A DNA stretch of 12,286 nt, taken from NCBI GenBank assembly GCA_017883125.1, contig JADGOD010000126.1:1-12286 (forward strand), read 5' to 3'. The translations under genes were made by a program, and so were the position numbers. The stretch is from Acidimicrobiales bacterium. Lineage in GTDB: Bacteria > Actinomycetota > Acidimicrobiia > Acidimicrobiales > RAAP-2. Shown piece by piece: positions 1-6,690 of this stretch. The notes under the pieces were generated by a model. That model worked only from the letters and a program-made list of their open reading frames with translations. It was not told the origin of the DNA and searched no databases. Position 1 is the stretch's first letter; each line of letters opens with the position of its first letter.

Positions 1-8
1 CCGCGCGA

Positions 9-911
9 TCAGGCGATGCGGTGGTAGACGTCGGTGACCGCGGCGTCGGTGACGTCCATGATCTCGTCGAGCCGTGAGGCGATGTCCTCGGCGGTGATGG
101 TCTCCGCGCTGATGCCGCGTGTCTTGATCACGGCCAGCCGAGAGACATCTCCGGGAGCCACGAAGAGGGTCTCGCCGTTGAGCGTGCACGAGGGGTGGGC
201 CAGGAAGGCGCCGGCAGGGGCGACGATCTCGGGGGGCATGGTCGCGTTGGCCTGTGCGGCCATCTCGGGTGACGCACCCATGGTTATGGCGAGGGTCTCA
301 CCCATCCGGGTCCCGGCGCGGGGAGAGAGGCAGTTCGCAGCGATGCCGTGCGGAGCGCCGGCGATGGCGAGGTTGCGGTTGAGCGCGTAGATCGCGCCCT
401 TGGCCGCTCCGTAGCTGGAGAGCAGGTCCATCCCGAGGAAGGACTCGGAGGTGGTGTTCACGATGCGGCCATGCCCCGATTCGATCAGGTGCGGCCACGC
501 CGCCTTGGTCACCAAGAGCGTCCCGAAGAGGTGCACGTCGAACATCGATCGAAACTGCGCGGTGGAGAGCGCCTCGAAGGGCGCAGGGTCGAAGATGCCC
601 GCGTTGTTGATGACGACGTCGAGGCGGCCGAAGGCCTCCAGGGCGGTGCTGATGATCGACGCCGCCTCGCCTTCGTCGGCCACCGTGGCGTAGCTCGCTA
701 CGGCGTCGCCCCCGATCGCCCTGATCTCGTCCACGACGGCGTCGGCCGGTCCGTGAGAGGCACCGCTTCCGTCCACCTCGCAGCCGAGGTCGGCGACCAC
801 GACGCGGGCGCCCTTGGACGCCAGCAGAAGCGCGTGCGCCCGACCGATGCCGCCACCGGCCCCCGTCACGATGGCCACCCGGTCGTCGAATCGCAGCTCA
901 GCCACGTTCAT
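9..911 (-). CDS. SDR-family NAD(P)-dependent dehydrogenase, MFE-2-like (3-hydroxyacyl-CoA dehydrogenase type)
   Basis: A 300-residue Rossmann-fold short-chain dehydrogenase, probably cytosolic. The cofactor-binding glycine motif TGAGGGIG is at residues 16-23, the structural NNAG at 102-105, and the catalytic Tyr167-x3-Lys171 (SYGAAKGA) follows a Thr/Ser-rich strand (VNTTSES, about 151-157) that supplies the catalytic serine. The long C-terminal part (AHPSCTLNGE, then a TRGIS segment and a helix ending DEIM) resembles the dehydrogenase domain of peroxisomal MFE-2/17-beta-HSD4 proteins, whose bacterial relatives oxidise 3-hydroxyacyl-CoA or hydroxysteroid substrates; the substrate here is an inference. 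The frame is open upstream to 1013, but ATG at 911 was chosen because the fold begins directly after it, a purine-rich AAGGGGG abuts it, and an earlier start would overlap the marR gene. It lies 25 bases downstream of marR on the same strand and is probably co-transcribed with it. Confidence 0.9.
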   Translation of the reverse strand: MNVAELRFDDRVAIVTGAGGGIGRAHALLLASKGARVVVADLGCEVDGSGASHGPADAVVDEIRAIGGDAVASYATVADEGEAASIISTALEAFGRLDVVINNAGIFDPAPFEALSTAQFRSMFDVHLFGTLLVTKAAWPHLIESGHGRIVNTTSESFLGMDLLSSYGAAKGAIYALNRNLAIAGAPHGIAANCLSPRAGTRMGETLAITMGASPEMAAQANATMPPEIVAPAGAFLAHPSCTLNGETLFVAPGDVSRLAVIKTRGISAETITAEDIASRLDEIMDVTDAAVTDVYHRIA

Positions 912-936
912 CCCCCTTGTTCGTCGATGCCCGAGC

Positions 937-1515
937 TCAGCTCGCGGCGGTTGTCCTACGGTCTTGATCATCGTGGTCCTCGAGCCCCCTGGCGACGGAC
1001 TGCTGCGTTCCACGGATGTACTTCTCGAGGAGCTCGATCAAGTTCAGACGCTCTTCGGCGCTGAGGCTCATGCTGAGCATCTTGTCAGCCTCGGCGGCAT
1101 CGGTGAGGCAGGCGAGGAAGACCTCGCGGCCGACATCGGTGAGGCGAGAGCCGAGGACCCGGCCCTGCGTCGGGTCCGGCTCGCGAGCGATGAGCCCCTT
1201 GCGCTCGAGCGTCGCCAGCATGAGCTGCACGGCTTGGGGCGTCGTCAACATCTGACGGCTCAGCTCCGCACCTGAGATCCCGGGCTGGTCGTAGATCCGG
1301 CTGAGAACGCCTGCCTGCGACCCCGTGATCCCGTGGGAGCGCATTGCATCGTCGAAGCTCCTCCTGGTGTAGAAGAAGGACTGCATGACGAGGGGCAGCA
1401 GGCCCCGCCGGAGCCTCTCGCTCTTGATCGCGCTCACTGCGGGCGGAGTCGGCGCCGATTGTTCGCTCGGCTCGTGCTGCGGCGCGTCAGGCATCGGCGC
1501 GCTCGAGTGGCTCAT
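937..1515 (-). CDS. MarR-family transcriptional regulator
   Basis: A 192-residue protein with a winged helix-turn-helix at about residues 40-135. The core runs from GITGSQAGVLSRI through the recognition-helix region SRQMLTTPQAVQLML to a wing (PDPTQGRVLGSRLTDVG, with Asp114 and Arg119 in the usual wing positions), followed by long C-terminal dimerisation helices. MarR proteins bind palindromic operators as dimers and usually release DNA when they bind a small phenolic or acyl-CoA ligand. The N-terminal 30 residues are Pro/Ala/Ser-rich and probably disordered; ATG at 1515 has only a weak ribosome-binding site, so a later start is possible. It sits between the P450 and SDR genes on one strand and is the only regulator visible. 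It is the natural candidate to control the palindromic divergent region at 2870-3012 (inference). Confidence 0.92.
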   Translation of the reverse strand: MSHSSAPMPDAPQHEPSEQSAPTPPAVSAIKSERLRRGLLPLVMQSFFYTRRSFDDAMRSHGITGSQAGVLSRIYDQPGISGAELSRQMLTTPQAVQLMLATLERKGLIAREPDPTQGRVLGSRLTDVGREVFLACLTDAAEADKMLSMSLSAEERLNLIELLEKYIRGTQQSVARGLEDHDDQDRRTTAAS

Positions 1516-1687
1516 GGGGCTTCGAGGTGGTGATCGTGAACAGCACTGTGGACGAGAGGCTACTCACCACCGAAGGGGCTCGTTCTCTCGGGAACGGCGA
1601 GCGCAGCACTGCGTCAGCGGTCAAGCTGGCCCCCGCCGGTGAGGTCGCCGACGCTGGCGAGCGACCCGTCGCAGATCATGGTCTGCA
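1516..1687. other. Spacer between P450 and marR genes
   Basis: A 172-base non-coding stretch downstream of the P450 stop and upstream of marR. It contains weak inverted repeats: GCGAC-CC-GTCGC at 1661-1672, just past the P450 stop, and CGTTC-N6-GAACG at 1581-1596. None is followed by a T-rich tract on the minus strand, so a terminator is not convincing. On the minus strand a TAGCCT hexamer upstream of marR could be a -10 element, but I see no good -35. The stretch may hold an independent marR promoter, or the P450, marR and SDR genes may form one transcript. Confidence 0.35.
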
Positions 1688-2869
1688 TCAGGACGTCGCT
1701 CCTGCCGGCGGGAAGGTGAGCGGGAGCGAGGCGAGGTGCAGGGTCGACGACGGCCAGACCACCGATGGCTCGGCGCCTGGAGTCACCTCGTAGTCGGGGA
1801 TGAGCCTGTGGAACTCCTCGATGACGAGCCGGATCTCACGTCGAGCAAGGTGCGCCCCCAAGCAGCGGTGGATGCCACCACCGAAGGAGAAGTGTCCCTC
1901 CTTCACATGCTCGACGTCGACGTCGTCGGGGTGCTCGCGCTCATCCCCTCGGTTCGCGGTGGCCAGGCAGAGCATGACCGCGGAGTTGGCGGGGATCAGC
2001 ACTCCGCAGACCTCGACATCCTCGGTCGTCACGCGCGGTGTGGTCGGGGCAGGAGGCTCGATGCGGAGCACCTCGTCGATCACGGGACCGATGAGATCGG
2101 GATCGGCGAGCAATTGCTGGCGGAGCTCGGGGTTCTGGGCGAGATGGAGCATCGTGAACCCGATCGCCCCGGTGACGGTGTCGAGCCCGGCCACGGTGAA
2201 CAGGAAGGCCATCCCGAGCACCTCGGCGTCGGACCACTCCTCGTCGCCCGTGAGCGAGAGGATCCGGCTCAGCATGTCGTCTCCGGGATCCGCACGCTTC
2301 TCGGCGATGTGCTGCTTGATATAGCCGAAGAGCGACATCGCCGCCTCCCTCACGACCGGGATCGGCTCGCCGGTGCCCGTGATCGAGTTCTCGTTCATGG
2401 TCTCGACCCACCCGATGAGCTGGTCGCGATCGGCGAGCGGCATCCCGAACAAGGTGAGGAACACCTGGGTCGGGTACAGCCGGGCGATGTCGCGGACAGC
2501 GTCGCACTCGCCCGTGGAGGCGAACGCGGATACCAGCTCGTGGATCTGGGCTCGGAGGTCGTCCTCCATGCCGTTGACGACGCGCGGGGCGAGCATCCGG
2601 TCGAGGACGCGGCGGTACTTGACGTGGTCCGGAGGGTCGATGGCGACCGGAATGAGCGGCACCGGGACGCCGGCAGAGCTGAAGGCCTTCGCGGAGGAGA
2701 AGATCAGAGGGTTGCGGTGCGCGAAGCGCACGGCCTCCGGACTCGCCAGCACCCAGGTGCCATCTACCGCCTGGAAGACCTCGCCGTGCTGGCGGATGAA
2801 ACGGAAACCCTCGGTCCGATCGGTTGCCATGGGCGCGTCAGCCATCTCAAAGTCGATCAGTGGTTCCAT
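1688..2869 (-). CDS. Cytochrome P450 (bacterial soluble CYP)
   Basis: A 393-residue heme monooxygenase of normal length for soluble bacterial CYPs, with no membrane segment. Visible hallmarks in order: C-helix region DPPDHVKYRR (78-87), I-helix oxygen-activation motif AGLDT (227-231), K-helix ExxR as EVLR (266-269), and heme-binding loop FSFGGGIHRCLG with proximal Cys336. It would hydroxylate a hydrophobic substrate using electrons from a ferredoxin and reductase, neither of which is in this window. The open frame extends upstream to 3154, but that extension crosses the divergent promoter region and is Arg/Pro/Ser-rich without homologous character. ATG at 2869 is the first start giving a proper CYP N-terminus. 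A -10-like hexamer lies seven bases before it, suggesting a leaderless message. It is divergent from the E1 operon across about 140 bases. The CYP family and substrate cannot be assigned; a terpenoid or steroid-type substrate is an inference from the neighbours. Confidence 0.95.
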   Translation of the reverse strand: MEPLIDFEMADAPMATDRTEGFRFIRQHGEVFQAVDGTWVLASPEAVRFAHRNPLIFSSAKAFSSAGVPVPLIPVAIDPPDHVKYRRVLDRMLAPRVVNGMEDDLRAQIHELVSAFASTGECDAVRDIARLYPTQVFLTLFGMPLADRDQLIGWVETMNENSITGTGEPIPVVREAAMSLFGYIKQHIAEKRADPGDDMLSRILSLTGDEEWSDAEVLGMAFLFTVAGLDTVTGAIGFTMLHLAQNPELRQQLLADPDLIGPVIDEVLRIEPPAPTTPRVTTEDVEVCGVLIPANSAVMLCLATANRGDEREHPDDVDVEHVKEGHFSFGGGIHRCLGAHLARREIRLVIEEFHRLIPDYEVTPGAEPSVVWPSSTLHLASLPLTFPPAGATS

Positions 2870-2876
2870 CCGCACT

Positions 2877-2904
2877 ACCCTAACGGTGCATGCACGAAAG
2901 TCAA
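2877..2904 (-). promoter_or_regulatory. Candidate promoter of the P450 gene, possibly leaderless
   Basis: Read on the minus strand, TTGACT (2904-2899) and TAGGGT (2882-2877) are separated by 16 bases and resemble the -35 and -10 elements of a housekeeping sigma-factor promoter. Only seven bases (2876-2870) separate the -10 from the ATG at 2869, so transcription would begin at or within a base of the start codon. Leaderless messages of this kind are common in actinomycetes. The -35 element overlaps the palindrome at 2902-2911, so a repressor bound there would block the promoter. This was found by eye only. Confidence 0.4.
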
Positions 2905-2938
2905 GTACTTGGCATAAAGGTCCTTTATCAACTACTTG
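2886..2938. promoter_or_regulatory. Palindrome cluster in the divergent P450/E1 intergenic region, probable operator
   Basis: Within about 53 bases there are three perfect palindromes and one near-copy: GTGCATGCAC (2886-2895), CAAGTACTTG (2902-2911), ATAAAGGTCCTTTAT (2914-2928, 7-base arms around one centre base) and CAACTACTTG (2929-2938), which differs from the second by one base. The two CAA(G/C)TACTTG boxes are in direct orientation and flank the AT-rich ATAAAGG palindrome symmetrically. This is the most AT-rich stretch of the window and lies between two divergent transcription units, as expected for an operator bound by a dimeric regulator such as the nearby MarR protein. The assignment to that regulator is inference. 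A plus-strand promoter must lie here or just downstream, but no hexamer pair was convincing. Confidence 0.55.
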
Positions 2939-3012
2939 CGAGTCAAAGCGGTGTGAGGTAGACAGGAAGCCAGCGGCCGCTCCTGGCGACCGCGTGTTCA
3001 AGAGGGGGAGTA

Positions 3013-4014
3013 GTGGAGAACGATCGCCAAGGTGCTGCTCCATCCGCCGACGTCCAGCGCAGGCTCTACGAGCTGATGGTGCTGATGAAGGCGGCCGACG
3101 ATCGGCTGAGCAAGGGGATCGCCTCCGGTGAGCTCCAGTGCGTCTACTGGCCACCGCGCGGCCAGGAGGCCATCGCCGCCGCCGTCGGCGTCTGCCTGCG
3201 GACAGACGACCAGCTGGTCACGACCTATCGCGGCCTGCACGACCTGATCGGCAAGGGCGTTCCCCTGGTCGAGATCTACGGCGAGATGCTGGGCCGCCAG
3301 GTCGGAGCGAGCCGCGGCAAGGGTGGGACGATGCACATCGCCCGACCGGAGTCAGGTGTCGCCATGTCGACCGGGATCGTCGGGGCGGGCCCGCCGGTGG
3401 CCGTGGGTCTGGCCATGGCCGCCCAGCGCAAGGGCATCGACCGGGTCACGGTGGTGAGCTTCGGGGACGGCGCGACCAACACCGGCTCCTTTCACGAGGC
3501 AGCGAACATGGCAGCCCTGTGGGATCTGCCCGTCGTGCTGCTGTGCCAGAACAACCTCTATGGCGAGATGACCCCGGTCGAGCACACGATGAAGGTGGAG
3601 ACGATCGCTGAACGGGCGCAGGCCTATGGGATGCCCGGCGTGCGCGTGGACGGCAACGACCCGCTGGCCATGGTGGCCGCGCTGGAGGAGGCGGTGGATC
3701 GAGCGAGGAGCGGTGGCGGCCCGACCTTGCTCGATTGCGTGACCTTCCGCTTCCGAGGCCACTACTTCGGTGACCCGATGGCCTACATTCCGGCTGAGCA
3801 GATGGCGGCAGCGCAGCTGGCTGATCCGGTCCCGAGCTTCCGCGCCGCGCTGGCGTCCACGGGGATCTGCAGCGAGCACGAGCTCGAGGAGCTCGACCAG
3901 GCCGCGGTGGCCGCGGTGGAAGAAGCGCTGGCGACGGTCCTCGCCGCCGAGCCGGCCTCGGCGGACGAGCTCAGCCGTGACGTCTACGCCGACCCGACGA
4001 ACTGCCCGGTCTAG
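3013..4014 (+). CDS. Thiamine-diphosphate-dependent dehydrogenase E1 component, alpha subunit (acetoin/pyruvate dehydrogenase type)
   Basis: A 333-residue E1 alpha subunit. With the beta subunit it binds ThDP, decarboxylates a 2-oxo acid (or cleaves an acyloin) and transfers the acyl group to a lipoyl domain. The ThDP/Mg motif begins GDGATNTGSFHEA at residue 151 and closes with NN at 180-181. Other family marks are TYRGLHDL (71-78), KGGTMHIA (103-110) and RFRGHYFGDP (246-255). Length and the KGGTMH segment fit the AcoA/PDH-type alpha subunit better than the longer branched-chain type, but the substrate is not determined. GTG at 3013 was chosen because a strong AGAGGGGGAG lies just before it (3001-3010). 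It is the first gene of the plus-strand operon, with E1 beta beginning 10 bases downstream. Confidence 0.93.
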   Translation: MENDRQGAAPSADVQRRLYELMVLMKAADDRLSKGIASGELQCVYWPPRGQEAIAAAVGVCLRTDDQLVTTYRGLHDLIGKGVPLVEIYGEMLGRQVGASRGKGGTMHIARPESGVAMSTGIVGAGPPVAVGLAMAAQRKGIDRVTVVSFGDGATNTGSFHEAANMAALWDLPVVLLCQNNLYGEMTPVEHTMKVETIAERAQAYGMPGVRVDGNDPLAMVAALEEAVDRARSGGGPTLLDCVTFRFRGHYFGDPMAYIPAEQMAAAQLADPVPSFRAALASTGICSEHELEELDQAAVAAVEEALATVLAAEPASADELSRDVYADPTNCPV

Positions 4015-4020
4015 AGGAGG
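4013..4020 (+). promoter_or_regulatory. Shine-Dalgarno sequence setting the E1 beta start
   Basis: AGAGGAGG overlaps the UAG stop of the E1 alpha gene and lies four bases before GTG at 4025. The only nearby ATG, at 4040, would be 19 bases away and too far. This favours the GTG start and implies that ribosomes finishing E1 alpha can re-initiate on E1 beta. Confidence 0.75.
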
Positions 4021-4024
4021 CATC

Positions 4025-5035
4025 GTGGACGAACAAGTCATGTCGCAACGAGAGGCGCTCAACCTTGCCCTCGACCAGGCCCTCGCCGCCGACGAGCGCG
4101 TCCTGCTCCTCGGCGAGGACATCGCCGATCCCGGTGCGTCGGGTCCGACCAAGGGCCTCTCCACGCGCTACGGCGCCGACCGCGTCCTCGACACCCCGAT
4201 CTCCGAGGCGGCCATCCTCGGCGCGGCCATCGGCATGGCGATGGACGGCTTCCTGCCGGTGGCCGAGATCATGATCATGGACTTCATCGGCATCGCCGCC
4301 GACCAGCTCATCAACAACGCGGCCAAGCTGCGGTTCATGACGGGCGGCCGCGTCACGGCCCCCATCACCGTCCGCACCCAGGTCTACGGTGGGCTCGGCA
4401 CCGGTGCGACACACTCCCAGTCGCTCGAGGCATGGTTCATGCACATCCCGGGCCTCAAGGTGATCGTGCCCGCCACTCCGCGTGACGCCAAGGGTCTGCT
4501 CACCTCTGCGATCTTCGATGAGGACCCCTGCCTCGTCCTCGAGACGATCAGGTTGCAGGGCCAGCGGGGCCCGGTCCCCCTAGACCCTTCCTTCTCGATC
4601 CCCCTCGGCCAGGGCGAGGTCAAGCGGCCCGGTACCGACGTGACCCTGGTCACCTACGGGCGCGGCCTGGTCGAGTCGCTCAACGCCGCCGCCGCGCTGG
4701 AGGCCGAGGGCGTGAGTGCTGAGGTGCTGGACCTGCGGACGCTGGTGCCGCTCGACGTTCCGCTGCTGCTCGAGTGCGTGTCGCGTACCCGCCGGGCGGT
4801 GGTCGTGCACGACGCGATCCAGTTCGCTGGGCCTGGAGCGGAGATCGCCGCCATGGTGCAAGAAGAGCTCTTCGACGTCCTCGAAGCGCCGGTCCTGCGT
4901 GTGGGGGCTCGGTTCGTGCCCAACCCGGGCTCGGCTGCGCTCGAGGCGCAGGTGTACCCGAGTGTCGATCGGATCGTCAGCGCCGTGCGGCGAACCCTGG
5001 GAAAGCCAGCTGCGGAGGTAGGCGGAGATGTCTGA
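4025..5035 (+). CDS. Thiamine-diphosphate-dependent dehydrogenase E1 component, beta subunit
   Basis: A 336-residue transketolase-type E1 beta subunit, partner of the alpha subunit encoded directly upstream. Hallmarks are LLGEDIADPG (28-37), DTPISEAAI with conserved Glu61, DQLINNAAKLRFMTGG (93-108), and GATHSQSLEAWF, whose His130 is in the position of the active-site histidine. The C-terminal domain follows (TLVTYGRGL, LDLRTLVPLD, then a PNPGSAALE segment near the end). Length is normal and no inactivating change is seen. The open frame extends back to 3770 inside the E1 alpha gene, but GTG at 4025 has the correctly spaced ribosome-binding site. The last eight bases overlap the start of the lipoyl protein gene, so the E1 pair and the lipoyl carrier are probably made together. 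No E2 core or E3 gene lies in the window. Confidence 0.94.
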   Translation: MDEQVMSQREALNLALDQALAADERVLLLGEDIADPGASGPTKGLSTRYGADRVLDTPISEAAILGAAIGMAMDGFLPVAEIMIMDFIGIAADQLINNAAKLRFMTGGRVTAPITVRTQVYGGLGTGATHSQSLEAWFMHIPGLKVIVPATPRDAKGLLTSAIFDEDPCLVLETIRLQGQRGPVPLDPSFSIPLGQGEVKRPGTDVTLVTYGRGLVESLNAAAALEAEGVSAEVLDLRTLVPLDVPLLLECVSRTRRAVVVHDAIQFAGPGAEIAAMVQEELFDVLEAPVLRVGARFVPNPGSAALEAQVYPSVDRIVSAVRRTLGKPAAEVGGDV

Positions 5036-5270
5036 GTTCACGATCCGGATCCCGAGGGCCTCTGTCGCCATCTCTGAGGCGACGCTCGTCGAGCAGCTGG
5101 TCGAGGAGGGTGGCCACGTCAATGAGGGCGAGCCTCTCTTCGCCATAGCGACGGAGAAGGTGGAGACCGAGATAGCGGCTGGTGCCTCGGGGACGGTGCA
5201 CTGGACCAGCGAGCTCGAGACCGTCTACGAGGTCGGTGCCGAGATCGGCGTCATCCAAGCAGAGGACTGA
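5028..5270 (+). CDS. Free-standing lipoyl-domain protein (acyl carrier for the E1 pair)
   Basis: An 80-residue protein that is only a lipoyl/biotinyl hammerhead domain. It shows the N-terminal strand FTIRIPR, a turn EEGGHVNEGEPLF (26-38), the lipoylation hairpin ATEKVETEI with Lys44 as the expected modified residue, and a closing half GTVHWTSELETVYEVGAEIGVI. Normally this domain is the N-terminus of a long E2 acyltransferase, followed by a peripheral-subunit-binding domain and a catalytic core. Here a stop codon follows the single domain, and the next gene, 25 bases on, is an oxygenase. ATG at 5028 has GGAGG at 5014-5018 and overlaps the E1 beta stop (ATGTCTGA), implying translational coupling. 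It could serve a distant E2, or act as a diffusible carrier in the style of GcvH. Biotin attachment is less likely, because biotin domains usually carry MKM rather than EKV. Confidence 0.88.
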   Translation: MSEFTIRIPRASVAISEATLVEQLVEEGGHVNEGEPLFAIATEKVETEIAAGASGTVHWTSELETVYEVGAEIGVIQAED

Positions 5271-5295
5271 GCAACAGACGAGAGGATTGGTGGTC

Positions 5296-6639
5296 ATGAC
5301 CGTGGCTGACGAGCGATCGATGCCAGGAGTGGGCTCTGTGCCCTTCGCGATGACGAACCCGCTGCGCGTGCCGCGCGAGCGCTACTACGACCGCGAGTTC
5401 TTCGAGCTCGAGAAGGCCAAGCTCTGGCCGAAGGTCTGGCAGATGGCGTGCCGTCTCGAGGAGCTGCCGGAGCCGGGCGACTTCGTCGAATACGAGGTCG
5501 CCGATGAGTCGATCTTGCTCGTCCGGCAAGAGGACGGCTCGATCAAGGCCTTCCACAACGCCTGCCGGCACCGTGCCGTGCAGCTGGGCAAGGGATCGGG
5601 CCGGATGCCCAAGGGGCAGATCGTCTGCCCCTTCCACGGCTGGCGCTGGAACCTCGACGGCTCGAGCTCCTTCGTCTACGGCAAGGAGGGCTTCGAGCCC
5701 GACTGCGTGAAGGCCGAGAACCTGCAGCTCCCCGAAGTCCAGGTCGACACCTGGGGCGCCTGCGTCTGGATCAACATGGACCCCGACGCTCGTCCGCTGG
5801 CCGAGACCTTGGCCCCGGTGGCCCCACTCCTAGAGGCCATCGGCTTCCAGAACATGCGGGTGTGGTGGTGGAAGGAGATCATCATCCGCTGCAACTGGAA
5901 GACCGCCCAAGAGGCCTTCCACGAGGCCTGGCACGTTATGAGGACGCACCCCCAGCTGACCAGCGGCGCGGGGGAGGACTACCCTGCGGACTACGTGGAG
6001 TACACGACCTTCGCGGGTGGCCACGCCCGCTTCCAGGGCAAGTTCGACGCCACCGCCGGCGGCGTCGCCGAGGGCCGCGGGGCCGAGGGGTTCCTCGAGC
6101 GATCCGAGCTTCTCTGGGAGGGCCAGGACGCCATGACCCTCAAGCGCGACATCGACGTCTTCATGGGCATGCGCAACAAGGTGGCCCCCGGTGAGGACTT
6201 CCCCACGGCAGCCATCAAGGCGCTCTTCGAGTACTGGGAGGGCGCGGGCATCCCGGTGCCGGCCATGAACGAGGGCATGCGGCTCTGGGGGGGTGAGGTC
6301 TTCATCTTCCCGAACTTCTTCGTGCTCCCGCAGTACGGCAACGCGCTCTGCTATCGCATCCGCCCCCACGAGGACGATCCGGAGCGCTGTCGCTTCGAGG
6401 TCTGGTCGCTGACCACCTATCCGGAGGGCCATGAGCCCGGTCGAGCTCGGCTCATGGGCCGCTTCGAGCCGGACGACACGGAGAACCTCGGTCAGATCCC
6501 GCGCCAGGACTTCCGCAACATGGAGAAGCAGCAGCGTGGCCTGCGCTCGCGTGGTTTCAAAGAGATGATGCTGGCCACGGAGTGGGAGAGCCCCATCTCC
6601 AACATGCACATCGAGCTGGATCGCTACCTCGCCGACTGA
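5296..6639 (+). CDS. Rieske non-heme iron oxygenase, large (alpha) subunit
   Basis: A 447-residue aromatic-ring-hydroxylating-type oxygenase subunit. The N-terminal Rieske [2Fe-2S] domain has Cys90-x-His92 (NACRHR) and Cys111-x2-His114 (CPFHGWRW). The catalytic domain has NWKTAQEAFHEAWHVMRTHP (200-219), giving mononuclear iron ligands His213 and His218, with the third ligand Asp405 in PRQDFRNMEKQQ. The residue that bridges the two iron centres, usually Asp, is Glu210 here. It would hydroxylate an organic substrate with O2 and electrons from a reductase, not present in the window; no small beta subunit is adjacent either. ATG at 5296 was chosen because AGAGGA lies nine bases upstream (5281-5286); the frame is open back to 5182, but that overlaps the lipoyl gene. 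It lies between the lipoyl carrier and a KstD-like dehydrogenase. Substrate is unknown, and KshA is not a close match in length. Confidence 0.93.
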   Translation: MTVADERSMPGVGSVPFAMTNPLRVPRERYYDREFFELEKAKLWPKVWQMACRLEELPEPGDFVEYEVADESILLVRQEDGSIKAFHNACRHRAVQLGKGSGRMPKGQIVCPFHGWRWNLDGSSSFVYGKEGFEPDCVKAENLQLPEVQVDTWGACVWINMDPDARPLAETLAPVAPLLEAIGFQNMRVWWWKEIIIRCNWKTAQEAFHEAWHVMRTHPQLTSGAGEDYPADYVEYTTFAGGHARFQGKFDATAGGVAEGRGAEGFLERSELLWEGQDAMTLKRDIDVFMGMRNKVAPGEDFPTAAIKALFEYWEGAGIPVPAMNEGMRLWGGEVFIFPNFFVLPQYGNALCYRIRPHEDDPERCRFEVWSLTTYPEGHEPGRARLMGRFEPDDTENLGQIPRQDFRNMEKQQRGLRSRGFKEMMLATEWESPISNMHIELDRYLAD

Positions 6640-6690
6640 GCAGGTCGGGGTCACATCGGCAAGTACCAGAGAAGATCGGAGCCAGGAAAC

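Noticed and set aside
1581..1596. Inverted repeat CGTTC-N6-GAACG upstream of marR as a MarR operator
   Set aside because: The arms are short, there is no resemblance to the boxes in the divergent region, and such repeats are common by chance at this base composition.
1736..2917. A long plus-strand open frame opposite the P450 gene
   Set aside because: It is antisense to a gene with complete CYP motifs, and its translation is rich in Arg, Asp, Glu, His and Gly without recognisable motifs. It is a shadow frame of high-GC coding DNA.
2870..3154. N-terminal extension of the P450 reading frame
   Set aside because: The extension crosses the palindromic promoter region and the start of E1 alpha, and has no CYP-like or signal-peptide character.
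5028..5296. Possible frameshifted remnant of a full E2 acyltransferase after the lipoyl domain
   Set aside because: Only 25 bases separate the lipoyl stop from the Rieske start, and no binding-domain or acyltransferase motif (such as HxxxDG) appears in any frame nearby. An in-place frameshift cannot explain the missing core.
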